Positions 45,501 through 58,765 are shown, numbered from the stretch's first letter. The stretch: 64,000 nt of DNA from Zygnema cylindricum (GCA_037447655.1 JBBHKE010000714.1:124001-188000), one strand, 5' to 3'. A program made the numbers and translations. Notes: generated by a model from the letters alone, not told the origin.

Positions 45501-48500
45501 TTAGAGGTGCCAGGACTTACATGGATTGACTGGCGTTGCTGACTCGTTAATGCATTGTTAATGTCCACAATGATAGGAAGGCCATCCCAGTTGAACTCAC
45601 CGAGCAGGCGGAGAAATCTGCATAACTTCAGTTTAAGTCAGTCAAAAGTTGATTGATAAAAATGATGACAGCCATTACAGAGCATGTCTTGGCCAGCGAC
45701 AATTGATAAAACTCAGGAGCAGTTAACAATACATTGGACTATCAACAAATGGATATACAAAAAGGCTCAAGGACAACCTAGAAAATGCCATTCAGCTATG
45801 CACATCAAATGGGCATAGGAAGCAGATATCTAAATCTACCTACCGGACAAACAAACCAGTGTGATTTAGCCACTCAGTTAACCGCATCAAAAGCTCAACA
45901 CAGTGCCACTAGTGCACTCAGCCAATTGATTCATCCTCGTGGCTCCCAACACAAGTCTGACAGGGACATACGGAGACAACATTCCACAGGTTTCTTGACA
46001 GATTACAGACGAGATTGTTCAAGAAGCAAAATGTCTTCGCAAATCTGCAGGATAATCCAAAAAGCAAGCTGCACAAAGAATACCATTTTTTCATTGTGGA
46101 GCTAAAAACAAACCCCCAAAAAAAAAAAAAAAATCAAGGAACACCACTGAGTGTGTTACACATATTATTCCACATTTCACCTGAGAAAGCCAGTGATTCG
46201 TGAGCGTGGAACATCAAAAGGGGCTGGCTGGCAAAACAGGTATGCGACTATAAGCTCAACAGCTTCTTCTTGAAGGGCTCCTCCCAGCATATGAGAAGCC
46301 ACCCAGCGTTTCGCTAACCTGTCCCCATCCAGATTGTAGCATTACCACTTTTAGAATGAAAACTTAGCTTGACCACCCAGTAATGCACAAATTAACCAGG
46401 AATTCCTCCTCCCACCGCCAGACACAGCAGAAGTGAAGAAAAACTTCCTACGCAAGTATTACACGCAGCTAACAAATAAAGAAATGTTATAATATAACCA
46501 ATATAAGCCTTAAACAGCCCTAATTTAGACTGCTAAGCTCAGCAGTCGGCCTACAAAAATCTGCATCCCATAAGCACAATAAACACAGTAACCATTCTTA
46601 CCGTGCTGTCGGAGCATATAGAGGATGTACTCCTTGCAGACCAAGGAGGAGACTACTATGAATAACTCGTAAGGCATAGTCCCTTTGTGGACCATGTTTG
46701 GGTAGAGGTCGATTAACATAAGGAGAAGAAATCAACGGTTCGTCTGTTGCATCGCCCAAAAGAGAAAATTGATCAGAAAGCAGTAATTAATGGCTAACAG
46801 AGCTACTTAAAACCATATTCCAGCCACCACAGTTCAGTCACTGAGAAGCAAAATTAAAAAATACATGTCAAACTAGCAAAATTAAGACTTGCCTTCAGGA
46901 TGTAAAGCACTCCAGTGTAGAAATGTTGGATCTCGTTCATATGCCACTCTAAGCCGAAAGGCAAAACCCTGGTAAAGAACATCGACAGCTTCTTCTGACG
47001 CAATAACATGCAATCCTTCGCGCTGCTCCATGCTGCAAGCAGACATTCAGAAAATTTAGCCAAGAATTCTTTTAGGAAAGGCGAAATTGGAAATGGCGGC
47101 AAAATTGGAAATGGCATTCAAGCACAGAAGCGATCAGCTTTATACCATTCTTTCTGGAAAGGAGAAGACTGACCTTTCAGCAACCTTCAGGCAAAAGGCG
47201 AGCTTCGTTTTCTCAATGGCCAATGGGTCATCAGGCCACTTCCCTGAACCTTCCAGCTGGTCCAGGGAAAAAACAAAACAGAGGCGTCAGGAAGAGCTGG
47301 ACAGACTGCAGCACTTGAAAAATAGGAAGGAGTGGAACAAAAATGCTTTACATAGGCTTCCTTGGTTACAACGAACAGTGCTCAATGAAATGAAGCGGGT
47401 ATCCTGGACACACATTGATCACAAAAATGTTCCTGGACAGCAAAGTAGGCCACTTTTAAAACCAAAAATGAAAAATGAAGTCCCCATATCACTGACCTGA
47501 ATGGCGATCTCAAGTGGTTCTATGCATGAAGGTATTGCTTTATGTCTGCTGAGATGCTCATTTTTGTTTCCTGTCATGGCCAGAGGATGAGGCTGTGGTG
47601 GAAACACAGCACAATGGCGAAGAGCTACAAAAAAGGGAAAAGATATAGGCATAATAATCAACAGGATAAACATGCCCAGAGACCGACATTGATTAGTCAA
47701 AATCACTGCAGATCAAGTCCATTCATATTTAAAATTTTCCTTGAAAATTCCTGAGCACACAGACAATAGCTGGCAGATACGGGTCTTTGAACTGCTACAC
47801 GCCAGAAATAACCTTTCTGGCAAACTTCTGGCAAACACGATACAATTGCTGGTAATCCCCATTGCCTACTTTTCTGCCAATGTAGAAAACTCTCTGCCAC
47901 ATGGCTTCTAGTTTCCAAACAATTCTTATTTTCCCCTACATTTGAGCTGTACAGTTCTGTATGAATGTGCTCAAAAGAATCTATACGTGTAGTGAAGTCG
48001 TACAAACAAGGAAAATTCATTTCTATCATGAAAAGATTTGTTGTGAGAACTTCAATTTGTTTCCATCACTTTCTTGCTGTTTCGAGAACAGCTTGCGTAC
48101 AGCTGTCTGCCAAAGAAAAATCGAGACAGAAAAGTTCAATCGGAATAGGCCTCCAGCCACAGTTCCTTACAGAAAAATTTAAGATAAACAGGCATCTTTA
48201 AGGCCAAAACATGGATTTCATCATTGGAGGTCAAGCGAACAGGTAACATGCTCTTGAAAGACCTGGAGAACATATATAACAATGCAGGAAATGAGCGAAA
48301 AAACCATGAGAATGAAAGCGGCATACCAGAACAAAGTGGTTGAACTCCAACAATACTCAGCGGCAGATCTGGTATGCTTCGTAAAGATTTGGAGAGCTTC
48401 TCAAATGCCTCAAGTAATTTTGGCATTGCTTCAACAGGATCTGAATCACCACCAACAGAAAGTTCTTGAATTACGAAAGCCGACAGCAACTGCCCAAAAG

Positions 48501-51500
48501 ATCAAAAACGAGATTAGTTCTGGTCGATCCGGAAAGTGCTGTCACAAGCCACGCCCTAGCAGAAAGAGAGGCTGCCTTGTGTACCTTGCCAACCGTGATC
48601 TCAAGTTTTCACTCACCTTTGTCATTGTCTCGAAGAACATAATCTAGCTGTCCGGAAGTGACACGAATGCTATCCGGAGGTGCATCAAGATGTCTGTGTA
48701 AAACGTGAGATACAATTTGCTCCAGAATAAGGTGCCTCTCCTGGGAAGGACACTCCCAAACTGCAACACCATTATCCACAATTAGACTAATAAAACACAG
48801 CAAAAGATAGTGAAGATAAAGCATACTTCCAAATCAGCTTTTTAATACCCAGTCTGAGATATAGCTGACAACCTACCGGCAGTTTCCGAAATTGTTCCGT
48901 CCTTGAAGCGTCTCAATTCAGCTTTTGAACCCCAAAAAGCCCTGAATTTCTTGGCCTGGAGCAAAAAGGCACCCGTGTAACAATTAGGATGGCAGCGCCG
49001 AATTGTATATGCTGGCTAGAACATGGACACGGAAATACGTAAAATAGCAGACCATAGCAATTTCAGTTTTGAGGTCACAAAGGAGCGAGCTGCGAATGGG
49101 GAAGCATGCCACAGAAAAGCATTTAGCCTACCTCAGCTTTGTTGTCCGCGCTGGGTCCAACATCAGCTAATCTGAAAGCAACATCTGGCTCATTTAAGAG
49201 TATGCCGACCTGTATAGCAACTCGACCCCGAGGTATTCCCTGAAAAACACAAAATTAAAAAGAAGTTCAGTCAATGACAACTTTGCAGTAAACTATACCG
49301 TCCATCCCTAACAGGCTTATCATTTTCCTCATGGCATCGTTATCCGACTTATAGCCGTGCCAGCATGATCGACAGGTAATTCACCTTTCACTTGGTCCAT
49401 CCATACAAGCTTAGTCATGAAACAAACGACTTTCTAATGCCCGGAAAAAAAGTTCAATACAGCTGTGAAAACAGTGAACAAACACAAGGAAATAGTAAAC
49501 TAGACATGAAGCCATGAAAAGTAAGATTTAGTACAAAACATGGAGGTTGGTATCAACTGAAACATATGGTACAAGACTTCCATGATATCAAAAAATGTGG
49601 CATGACCAAACAAGGAATGTGTTAAAATGGCCTCTGTTTATGATAGCTTAGACCATGGCTTCCACAAAATTAATTGAAACAAACCATTAAGAAATCTGAA
49701 TCAGAAAAATTACATCTCGAATTTGCCAATCTTCAGCAATCTGGCGCCTCCTTACAGCGACCAGACAGGCTCTTTCGCCGAGCCCTCGAATCAGAAGTTG
49801 TTCAACTCTCCATTCCTCCTGCCGCATACTGTCCTCGTCCAAAAATCGATGAGTAACAATTGACCCATCATCGGCAGATGAAGGTGCAGCCAACTCCAGA
49901 GAAGCGCCCAAATAGCTGTCCCAATCCCAGCGCCGTTGGGCTCCGAGGTCTTAATTGATGTCACCTGATACAAAAAGATGAATGACATCACATGCCCCAA
50001 ACGAATCAAGAAAATGGAATGTGCAACACAAACAGACATACACACAAATCCAGGCAGTCATTTCATTCTGTCATAGAAGCATCAAACCCGCCAAGGAAAT
50101 AACAAACTACAGATTCATTCACGATGACGCAGATTTCTTGGCTAAACACAAAAGTTCCACCACCTCTACTACAACAAGCAGTAGAAGCTGACAAGCATAC
50201 TGGAACTCCAGAGGCTCCATGACTTCAACAGAGTGCAACGCAAGGTACACCAAAAACACGTAGCAAACAATTACAGCAGGCTGCACATAATCAGATGACT
50301 TACTAGTGTGAACTACCAAAGCACTATTTTCTATATTGTATACAAAAGCAAAAAATAGTGTTGCTAGGGATTTCTTCGTTGAACCTGGAGAGACAGATCC
50401 AGCAAACAAACCCAGCAGCAGTATGCTCTTGGCGAATATCAGCGCTGTATGTGCTAGAGGAAAAGCACACCAGTGACTCTAGTGCATCGCCGATTTAGAT
50501 GTAAAATTCGGTTTTCAAAACAGCTGGCCATCATCATTAGTGAAGTCTAAAAAAATGCACCGCAGAATTGGGGACTTGGACAATGCAGAACACCAATATA
50601 TGAAAACAGCATTCAATCAAACAACACTTGGAGATGATGATCAGAACCAACAAGAGGGCATCCATGCGGACCGCTGACAAATTAGCCTGAATTAGCACAT
50701 AACTGCCTGGTCAAAAAACTTGAAAATTAAGGGCAAGTTCAGTCACCTGACATGATAATCGTATTTAGCAGCATAGTCAACTTTTGTCATGAAGATAGCA
50801 TCAAATCCATCCACCTTTTCATCAGCTAAAGTTGCAAGAGTCTTTGCAGCCTCAAGTTTCATCTGAACGCTCAAAGCCCACAACAGATTTGCATTGGATT
50901 AACACGCTTTTTATTTCCCCACATGATTTGGGAAACAATGGGACAGTGCCTGTTAAAGACCACTATGCTTGTAAGCCGCATATTGATATAGATTGATATA
51001 GAGCAAAAAGCACACATTGTAGTCCTCTAATTTGAATTAATCTTTCAAATTCACAGATACTACATACCTCGAGAAATGCAGAGCGTGTAACTCGCGCTGA
51101 AAGGTTAAGGCAGCCCGAGGGATCACAAATAACCAAAGCGTGAGCGCGAGACATAGCCTGTCTACCCTGCCATTTAGAAAAGACATCACAAAGGTTAGGA
51201 AAAAAAAACATCTTCATCAACTACACAAGCAGTCATGTGATGATGAAGCAAAAAACAAATCCAGCGCCATCCTGTTCAAACGCTATGAAAAAAAAAGACC
51301 AACATCAATTTAATCACTGAGACTGTAGTTGAAATACAGGTCCCATTGTTAAACTTTGAGAGGCCAGGAAGTACAAGGAGGCAGTAATACTGCCCAGTGT
51401 GTGTAAACAAGGTATGTTCATTAAAGTATTCATGCTGCACATAAAGAAAAATAATATCAAATGACAGAAAAACCGCCAGTGGCATTACCTGTGGGGCAAG

Positions 51501-54500
51501 GGCATTTGATGTTCCGTCTTCTTGCAGCAAGAATATGCCCTTGTCAAGCTGTCCCCCGTGAGCTGAAGATTGAAAAGAAAAAAACCAAATGTTAAATGCT
51601 TATCCCAAGTATCTTGACTTAAAAACAAACATTTACAACATATTTTTTTCAAAATCTTGCAGTGAAGTACCCAAAATAGCAACGTGACTCACCGATGAAA
51701 TCCATCACAACTCTAAAAATTTGATAGGACGTCATTTGTACATTAATTCGACCACCTCCTGCTTTAGTGCAAAGGTGGACCGCAAGTGTAGACAACAAAA
51801 ATCCGTTAAATGCATCTGGTCGAGTGTGGAAATCCCTCTGTCGTGCCCAAACCTGCAATAGAGAAGTAAAAAACGAGTATTATAAAGCAACTAAGAAAAA
51901 AATAGACAGTAAAAAAGACTTTTACACAACCGCTCTGATAAAAAAACAACGAGAGGTAATAAAAAACACCTTCACATTGGAAAATTGCTACGTTGGCTAA
52001 TAAACTGAAAGTCAAGCTCAGGAAATATTTACCTTCAAGAGTACGATAGCATCACGAATACCAGGAAAAGAGGAGCTGTGAGTATAAAGCCAGGAAAGTT
52101 GTTTCTTCATAAACATATCTTCCATTATACTGGCATTATAATTTGGTGTAGCCAATGGCTGGCCATCTGCAATGAGCAGTTCACGCTCCAAATGGTAAGG
52201 AATCTCATGTTCAGAAATCAAAGACAATTACAATCAATTTGCCAGCAAATGCAGACTCATTTTTAGCCGGGTGAAATAACTGTCATAAGAAAGCACTGGT
52301 CTAAGACTAGCACACTGGTCTAAGACTAGAGGATCTTCAACGAAGTTGATTAACAAACAAAGTGGAAAGATAATTAGAATGAACCCCGAAAGAACATGCA
52401 TTGCATAAATTCAAAATCGGTTGACACAGTCAGAAATCATTCCGCGAAATGCTAACAAGCTAATAAAAAGATTGACCAGATAACAAAACGGAATCTACAA
52501 AAAAAAGGGCCTACCCTTTGTCTTAGCACTCCGCACATTGTTACGAGTAGGAACGAGCTTTGAAACATCAAAAACATCCTCGCCAATTGTAGCATGCACT
52601 CTAATCACAAACTTAGTAGTTGCTCCAGGAATATTAGGCTCTGCATTGTTACCAAACACAAAACGTACATGAAAACCTCAGTATGACAGAACACATTATC
52701 ATGTAGGTTTGCATTGAAACAGTTTACAGAACAGCAAAAACTACCCTACAACAACAGTCTTCTTGAGACCAAAAAGAACACAACATACAACTACTGCAAG
52801 ATATCCTTCTCATGTTTCATCTCAAGCGATCTTTAGTATGAACAACTTACTTGGATATAGGAGAAGGATGGGCTTCCTCACATCCCCAAGAAATGTGCCC
52901 CATTTCACATGCTCAAAAATTTTGCTTGCTTCCAAATGAGTAGCTAAAGTTTGAAGGTATGAGGCACGCTTTGCATGATAGCGATGGTTTAGGAAATCCT
53001 TTTCATGAAAACAAGCCTGGAAAAAAAAGAAAAAACGAAAAAAGAACTAGGAGCTTTACGAGACAGTTTGCAAGAGAGCGGAACGGCTCTGGGCTTGTCC
53101 CCCAAAAATTTCATAATAAGACCTGTTAGCTTCATATCCCGGTGTATGCATAAAACCAGAATATAAGGAGATAAGGGATGTCCGTATCACAAAGGAAAGG
53201 ACGCTAGGGACGAAAACCATTTAAGGAGTTATTGAACAGACAAATTAAATTGCAATCGGCAAATGCCCTTCACCTCACTTGAAAACCTTGATGAATAGAC
53301 CCAATTGAAACACTTGAAAGCAAGATGTCGATAGTTAATGCACACCTAGAGACTCTGGCATGGCATTGCACAAATGCCTTGTTCTTAAACGATCACCTAT
53401 GGAGGACAAGATTTTTCAAACACAGCTTCAAATTGCCAAACTGACCTTGGGAATTTCAACCGCAACATCAACATTTTTCTCCGGCTTGGCAACTGTTTGT
53501 AGGAGGAAGCTTCCAATCACATTTACTGCAGTTGGCTTGAAAAAGCGAAAGCCCATTTTAGAAAATGGAACATCAAGTGCAGCTCCAAATGCCGCAGGAA
53601 TAGTCTGAGCTTCCTGCATTTTTGAACAGGCCAAACACTTTTTTAAGTCCAGCATAACTAAATTACGTGTGTCAGAAAATAAATGAAACTGGTCAGGAAA
53701 AGAGAGAAAAGCCACGTATGGTCATCAAAATTTTCATTGTCTTGAAAGAAAATGAAAACACACCGAGGCAAAAACACGTAGAAAATAGTATGAATTTCCT
53801 GCATTTTTCAACAGGTAAAAAGCTCTTTAAATCCAGCATAACTAAGTGTGGCAAACAAAAGAAGATAGTCAGGAAAAATGGTTAAAGACCTAACGTCGTC
53901 AAAATTCTCACTATCTTGAAATAAATTGGAAAGAAACAAGGCTAAAATAGTAATAAAAAGGAGAAAGACTCAGTGTGTAGACAGCAAAACAGTCACTTTC
54001 TCCAAAATGCTAAAAAACTTGGCGAACAGTTCAAAATCAGCAGAAAGGCAATCTCACCCCGTCTTGAATTGAAATAAGGCAATCCTTCATTTTCCGCAAA
54101 GCCGTTTCAACACCAGTTATCTTCTGGTAGTCAACTGATACTTCCTTCAGTAGCTCCAAAACCTGTCAGACAGACACAAACACCATCCCATAAATAAGAC
54201 ATATATTACACGACGGATGTCACCATTTTATATAAAGAAGAACATAAGAGTCCATTTGCATAATCTATTTTAAGACTGAAAAAAAAAGTAAGTCCAGAAA
54301 AAAAGGAACTTTCCAAAAGCAATACTATCTATGATTGATCTCCATCAAATTTCTGCTATCCCTTTGAACTACATTGAATGAAAAAACATGTGACAAGAGC
54401 CTTACCTGAAGCTTAAAAAGGGACGATTTGAAAGTGGTTCTTATGGACGAAATCTCTTCCACCGAAACAGGAACATTGAACGATGTTGAAGTATCACTTT

Positions 54501-54741
54501 TTAACTTCTTTTTAACATTCAGAGATTCTAAGGAACCAATTTCATTCCCAGGAGAAACATCCTGAACCCTGTCAGTGCTGACAGCAACGACTTCCTTAGA
54601 CAGGTTGCGGTCGATCACCCTAGCAACCTTTTTCTTTTCCTTCACCTTCTCTACTTCACCGTTTCCTACTTCGTTTTTCTCCACTTCAGCTTTCCTTTTC
54701 TTCAGGCTGCTTTTCGGCTGCACCGCCACAGGCCGGGCCAT
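42529..54741 (-). CDS. NOL6: Nucleolar protein 6 (NOL6/Nrap, Utp22 family), 27 exons
   Basis: Component of the small-subunit pre-ribosome (UTP-C module in yeast), acting in the nucleolus in 18S rRNA maturation. Exons in transcript order: 54741-54406, 54162-54058, 53613-53446, 53016-52851, 52640-52515, 52166-52033, 51852-51693, 51562-51489, 51157-51068, 50862-50747, about 49942-49714, 49239-49132, 48955-48877, 48760-48617, 48464-48327, 47624-47497, 47256-47174, 47032-46893, 46743-46602, 46318-46181, 45617-45521, 45258-45115, 44597-44511, 44252-44144, 43547-43411, 42994-42854, 42687-42529; about 1225 aa. The N-terminus is basic (SSLKKRKAEVE). Family landmarks: ATPNYNASIMEDMF, WGSKAELRRFKDGTI, LPLSIVGVQPL, EGSGKWPDDPLAIEKTK, LAKRWVASHMLGG, ELIVAYLFCQPAPFDVP and IWYDPIGGSAVGLSW. 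Exon 18 ends in a GC donor (AAG|GCAAGT). Frame is consistent everywhere except the exon 10/11 junction, where one base does not fit. Confidence 0.93.
43738..43953. mobile_element. Foldback MITE, family 1 copy e
   Basis: Right end GATTAGCGGTGTA and a decayed left end TACACCACAAATCAGTG. The inner arms are well kept (CTTTTCTCCGTGCAGACTTG against CAAGTGTGCACAAAGAAAAG). It lies in a NOL6 intron between the exons at 44144 and 43547. Confidence 0.85.
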
Positions 54742-55370
54742 GATACTGTAACCTTTCGTACGCACGAAAACAGTTCAGTAATGTGTCACGCGTCAATTAA
54801 GAAACAATAACCCAAGGCTTACAGAAGCACGAAAGTGTCTATAAAGAGACATTACAAACAGACGAAACAGGAGGTAGAGAAGGTGGGCGACTACTGAAAC
54901 CTCATGAAGTGATGCAGCATATAAATATACCGTAGCAGGCCGTTCTCTGAACCCTTCCAAAGCTCAACTCAGCCGATGTCTTGCGCCATGCGGGTCAATG
55001 AGGTGGCTAACAAAAGTTTTGTTATCCGGCACCCTAAATTCAAAAAATTCGAAAAGAATTGCGCAAGAATCGCTACGGGTGTTGCGTATCGTTCCAACAT
55101 GTCATCCATATAAAACGTAAAGCTACAGTCAGAGGTCGCAAAAGTCAAAGAAAATCATACCCGAAACCGACCGTTTTTTTTTTTCAAAATCTGAGTAACC
55201 GACGCCCGACCGAGTTTTGTCACGCTCCAAAATTGTTAACCGTTAACCGACCGTCGTTTACGAAAAAAAAAATTAACCGAATCTTGATTTTTCGCGACTA
55301 ACCGTGCCCGCCCGTAACCGAAAAAGTACAAACTTAATCAGTGTACGACGGAATAAGCCAATAAGTACGA

Positions 55371-55465
55371 TTTGTCGCGTTCCCTAATATTTGCGAAATG
55401 AATAGTGTTACTACCGTGTCAGATTTGCGACGCTTTGTCGCGTTGCCTAAGATGTGCGAAATGAA
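55371..55465 (+). repeat. Two copies of a 32-bp block at 63-bp spacing, next to a gap
   Basis: TTTGTCGCGTTCCCTAATAT plus TTGCGAAATGAA at 55371 recurs at 55434 with three changes. The second copy runs into the gap, so more copies may be hidden or collapsed. Confidence 0.85.
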
Positions 55466-55475
55466 NNNNNNNNNN
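55466..55475. other. Assembly gap, 10 N
   Basis: Ten unknown bases. This is probably a placeholder length rather than a measured one. Confidence 0.95.
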
Positions 55476-55683
55476 CTCTCATGTTTTGGATTTTGTTATT
55501 GGATTCATGGTTGCTTTGTCGGTTTCATGATAAAAGACTGTAAAGATTGATTGGTTATCGCACTATCATAAAATGACATGTTAGACGCGGATCAAACCCA
55601 GGCCCGGTTATTCGCTGGTCTTGGTATACGGATGCAATGTTTTAAGTGTTAGCGGCCTAATTTTGGGAAGGATTGATGTACAT

Positions 55684-55750
55684 GACGCGGCGTACGATTT
55701 CGAATCATTGGCGACGCAACGTACGATTACGAAATGTTGGCGACGCACGC
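55684..55750 (+). repeat. 29-bp tandem repeat, two copies plus a partial third
   Basis: GACGCRRCGTACGATTWCGA-type unit at 55684-55712 and 55713-55741, followed by a third GACGCACG start. Confidence 0.85.
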
Positions 55751-56214
55751 TGATTGGCGTATTTTAAGTCGTGAACCCATGTAGGTTCACGCATTCACAT
55801 GTAGTTAGGAAGGGTTTTAATCCGGCGATTGTGAATTTTGTAACGTAGGCATATGGTTCTGGTCGCTTATTGGCCCGGACCCAAACTAGGCGCAGATTGT
55901 ACAGTAAAATACTATCACGCTATTGGTTAGTTAGAAATGTCAGAAAATAGTACTTTGGCTGTTTCGTTGGTACTTAGGTTATTGTTTTAGGTTTTGTACT
56001 CTCAGATCTCTCTCTCGACTTCCCACTCACCTTTCACCTTTTATCCCTTCTACCAGTTATTTCTTTTTCATACTGTCATATTCATTTGTGCTTTGTATTA
56101 TAATTCTTGAGGATTTTCATTGCTCGTTTGTTCCATCTTTTATGTACAGCTGGTTGGGTTGCATGTTTTTTGATTTGTTTAGACGCATGCACGACAGCGA
56201 CCTCTGCTACAAGG

Positions 56215-56682
56215 TAGTGTTGTGTATCGACAATAATAATATTGCGATAACAGCGATACCGATATTTATCGGTTATCCAAAGGTTAAGGGTTCCAATATA
56301 TCGCTCAGAGACGAACAAATTCCTTCTCGGCGATAAGTGGAAAAACTATAGTACGCTATTTAATAGTCATTTCTAATATATTCATTATTTTTTTACTATA
56401 TATAGTGTGGCATGTCACGTGTAACAAATTGTTTCGTAATACATGTAACGCAACAACAACGGTCCAATACGACGACATACACCATACACACATGTAGTAC
56501 GAGTCGTACAACTATCGCCGATAATTATCAGTACCGATGTTATCGCGATGAAAAACTGTTATTATCGTTTTTTATCCGCGATAACACTAGTTTTTATGTA
56601 TCGTGCCAATATATCGATTATCGGCAAACCAAAAAAAAAAAAATATCGATTATCAACAAAATCCCGCCGATACACAACACTA
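56215..56682. mobile_element. hAT-like MITE with 8-bp target duplication
   Basis: Terminal inverted repeats TAGTGTTGTGTATCG and CGATACACAACACTA are exact. The flanks CTACAAGG (56207-56214) and CTACAGGG (56683-56690) differ at one of eight bases. The 468-bp interior aligns with the element at 26920. There is no transposase frame. Confidence 0.88.
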
Positions 56683-56807
56683 CTACAGGGTATCGAGTAA
56701 TCCATTAAAATAAATTAACAGTTCTTCTATTGTGTTCAAACGCTGTCCGAAACATTTATTTTACCCAATGGTTTGTGGTTGACTTTTAAGATATGTTGCC
56801 CTACTAA

Positions 56808-57567
56808 GGGTACGACCCCATGTGGCTAAGTTCGGGTTTTTTTTTGTTGTTTTCCTTTTAAACGTAGCGGCGTACTGCCTATGTTGCAACCGTACCAAAA
56901 AATTGCAACTATGTAAAGAGCAATTTGTGTCTTTCTCGAACTTAGGATGTACAAAATTTGTCGTCTTGTGTTTTTTTGACCCACTCTCACATCATCTTCA
57001 AACTTATCATAAACCACATAGACAATGTGCTTTAAGCAAAGTAAAACCGTTCACACAAATAGGAAAACATATTCCCACGTGTGATAAGCTTTCAAAAGTT
57101 TTTTACGACTGAAAAAAATACAGGGTTGTTCGTTTTTTTCCGCATGCACTTTGTAGTAGTCGCGATGCTGCACTGTAATTTCACGCAAAGTTGAAAAATC
57201 TGCGAACGTGAAAAATCTGCGAAGTCATAGGGGCCGAACGAGAGAGTTTTACGCAAAGGCATGTCGTACAGCCACGGCTGCAAGGTTGTATGTCTACTAT
57301 GTCACGCAAAGACATTTGACATACCAAATTGTTTCAAAAACTACGATGTGTCTTGCAATGCTTCAAAAAGTTTCGAGAAAATACGGTGCGGCATGAAAGA
57401 TTCTACATGGTGACAGCCGTCACAGGTAATTTTGACGTATATAATCGTCACAAACTTAAGTAACAATTTCGAGTAAACATATAGAGACACTTGAAATCCC
57501 GGTCCGCCCCATCCGCGATAAAATACAAAGTAGATTCGCTAAGTTATAATTACATGGGGCCGTACCC
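56808..57567. mobile_element. PIF/Harbinger-like element with TAA duplication
   Basis: Left end GGGTACGACCCCATGT and right end ACATGGGGCCGTACCC are inverted repeats with one mismatch. TAA flanks both sides (56805-56807 and 57568-57570). The ends match the family pattern of the element at 27419 (GGGT, variable bases, CCCATGT). No transposase was recognised. Confidence 0.82.
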
Positions 57568-57949
57568 TAACTAAAAGCTTATTTTCATTTTTACGTCTAC
57601 AAGTGGTATGTAAAACTTAAACTTTTAAACAGTATGTAAAGCACTATATCTATACATGGTCCGTCGTTTTATTACCTTTATGGGAATATTGATTCATAAT
57701 ACTCATTTAGGGCGGTGGCTGATTGTAAACCATTCCCTTAAGTAATGTTGGCAACACTATTTTACGAGTTTTGGCCAAAAAACGTCGTCATACAATTAGA
57801 GTTATCAACTTTATAAATGATGGGCAGTGTATGTTAAAATGTGTGTATTTTCTAAGTCTCTATTTGTCTACTGTATGTCAGATGTGTTGAAAATAAGTAA
57901 TTAATAGTTCACTTTTCTATTTTAGTTAAACCTTTAAGAAAAAGAGAGA
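57568..57949. other. AT-rich spacer
   Basis: No gene, RNA or clear repeat was seen between the TIR element and the tRNA-like/LTR array. Confidence 0.4.
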
Positions 57950-58032
57950 GGATCAAAGGCACGCCATGGGTACCGCCTTACTTAGAAGGTGGTAGATTGA
58001 AGTAGAGGATAATTTACCATAATATTGCCTAA

Positions 58033-58099
58033 GTCAAGATCTGAACCTGCGTCTGTGGACTACTCTGTAGTTGTAAGCTTTATCCACTAAGGCATTGAC
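58033..58099 (-). other. tRNA-like sequence (pol III A/B-box type), copy 1
   Basis: Read on the minus strand, TTAGTGGATAAAGC resembles the D-arm/A box and GGTTCAGATC the B box. The ends GTCAA and TTGAC can pair as a 5-bp acceptor stem. The full cloverleaf is not convincing, so it is called tRNA-like, possibly a SINE head. Confidence 0.5.
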
Positions 58100-58765
58100 G
58101 AAACGATAAACTTGACAGCTTTTACAGATATATAAACATTAACGCAACGGCTAATTCACACCAAACTAACGACGAGGAACAATTCATGCACGGACGCGTA
58201 TCCGAACTGTGTAATTATATTTTATCGGACGGCCATCGCTGCAACCCCCACCAGGATCGAGCTTTTGGCGGCTTTTGGAGATAGCGTCACGTGATGCCAC
58301 GTGGCGCCACATTTTTTGATATCGAAAAAAATGGGAGGAGGAACCATGGCTCTCAGTTTGACAAGCGTCACCTTGTAGGCCATGTTGTACAATAGAAGTA
58401 CAATAAGTACATCGCCCAATGTACCTTCTTGTACTATACAGTGTTGCAAGGGTTTAGTAGTAGGTAGTAGTGAGTAGGTATATCAGGACTTAGTGAAATT
58501 TCGGTACCTCTCTCTAAGGGAGCTTGTTAGTATAACGGTCATCTTTGACCAGCCATAACTTAATGCTCACGGGAGAAAATTCAGTGATTCTTTTTGTTCC
58601 GGACTTAGAGGAGTCCACGCTACACAAGAGTGTAGTGGGTCAGAGATTTTGCCTGCCAGAGTGGTTACATTTATAAGGGAAATTAAAAGTGGGGCAATGT
58701 GTCCAAATACTAATATTCTAATTTTGCATTCTGTAGAGGAACTGAGCACACAAAAACTTTTCTTT

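Larger units (their letters stand above)
54742..56214. other. NOL6 upstream flank and gene-poor spacer
   Basis: Holds the NOL6 promoter region and an area rich in TAACCG words (55185-55320). Tandem duplications and a 10-N gap follow. No gene was recognised. Confidence 0.5.

Noticed and set aside
45785-46105. 106-codon + strand frame
   Set aside because: It lies in a NOL6 intron and is antisense to the gene, with no family similarity.
55555-55640. Possible tRNA-like sequence (B-box-like GGGTTTGATCC on the minus strand)
   Set aside because: No A box at the right distance and no foldable arms were found.
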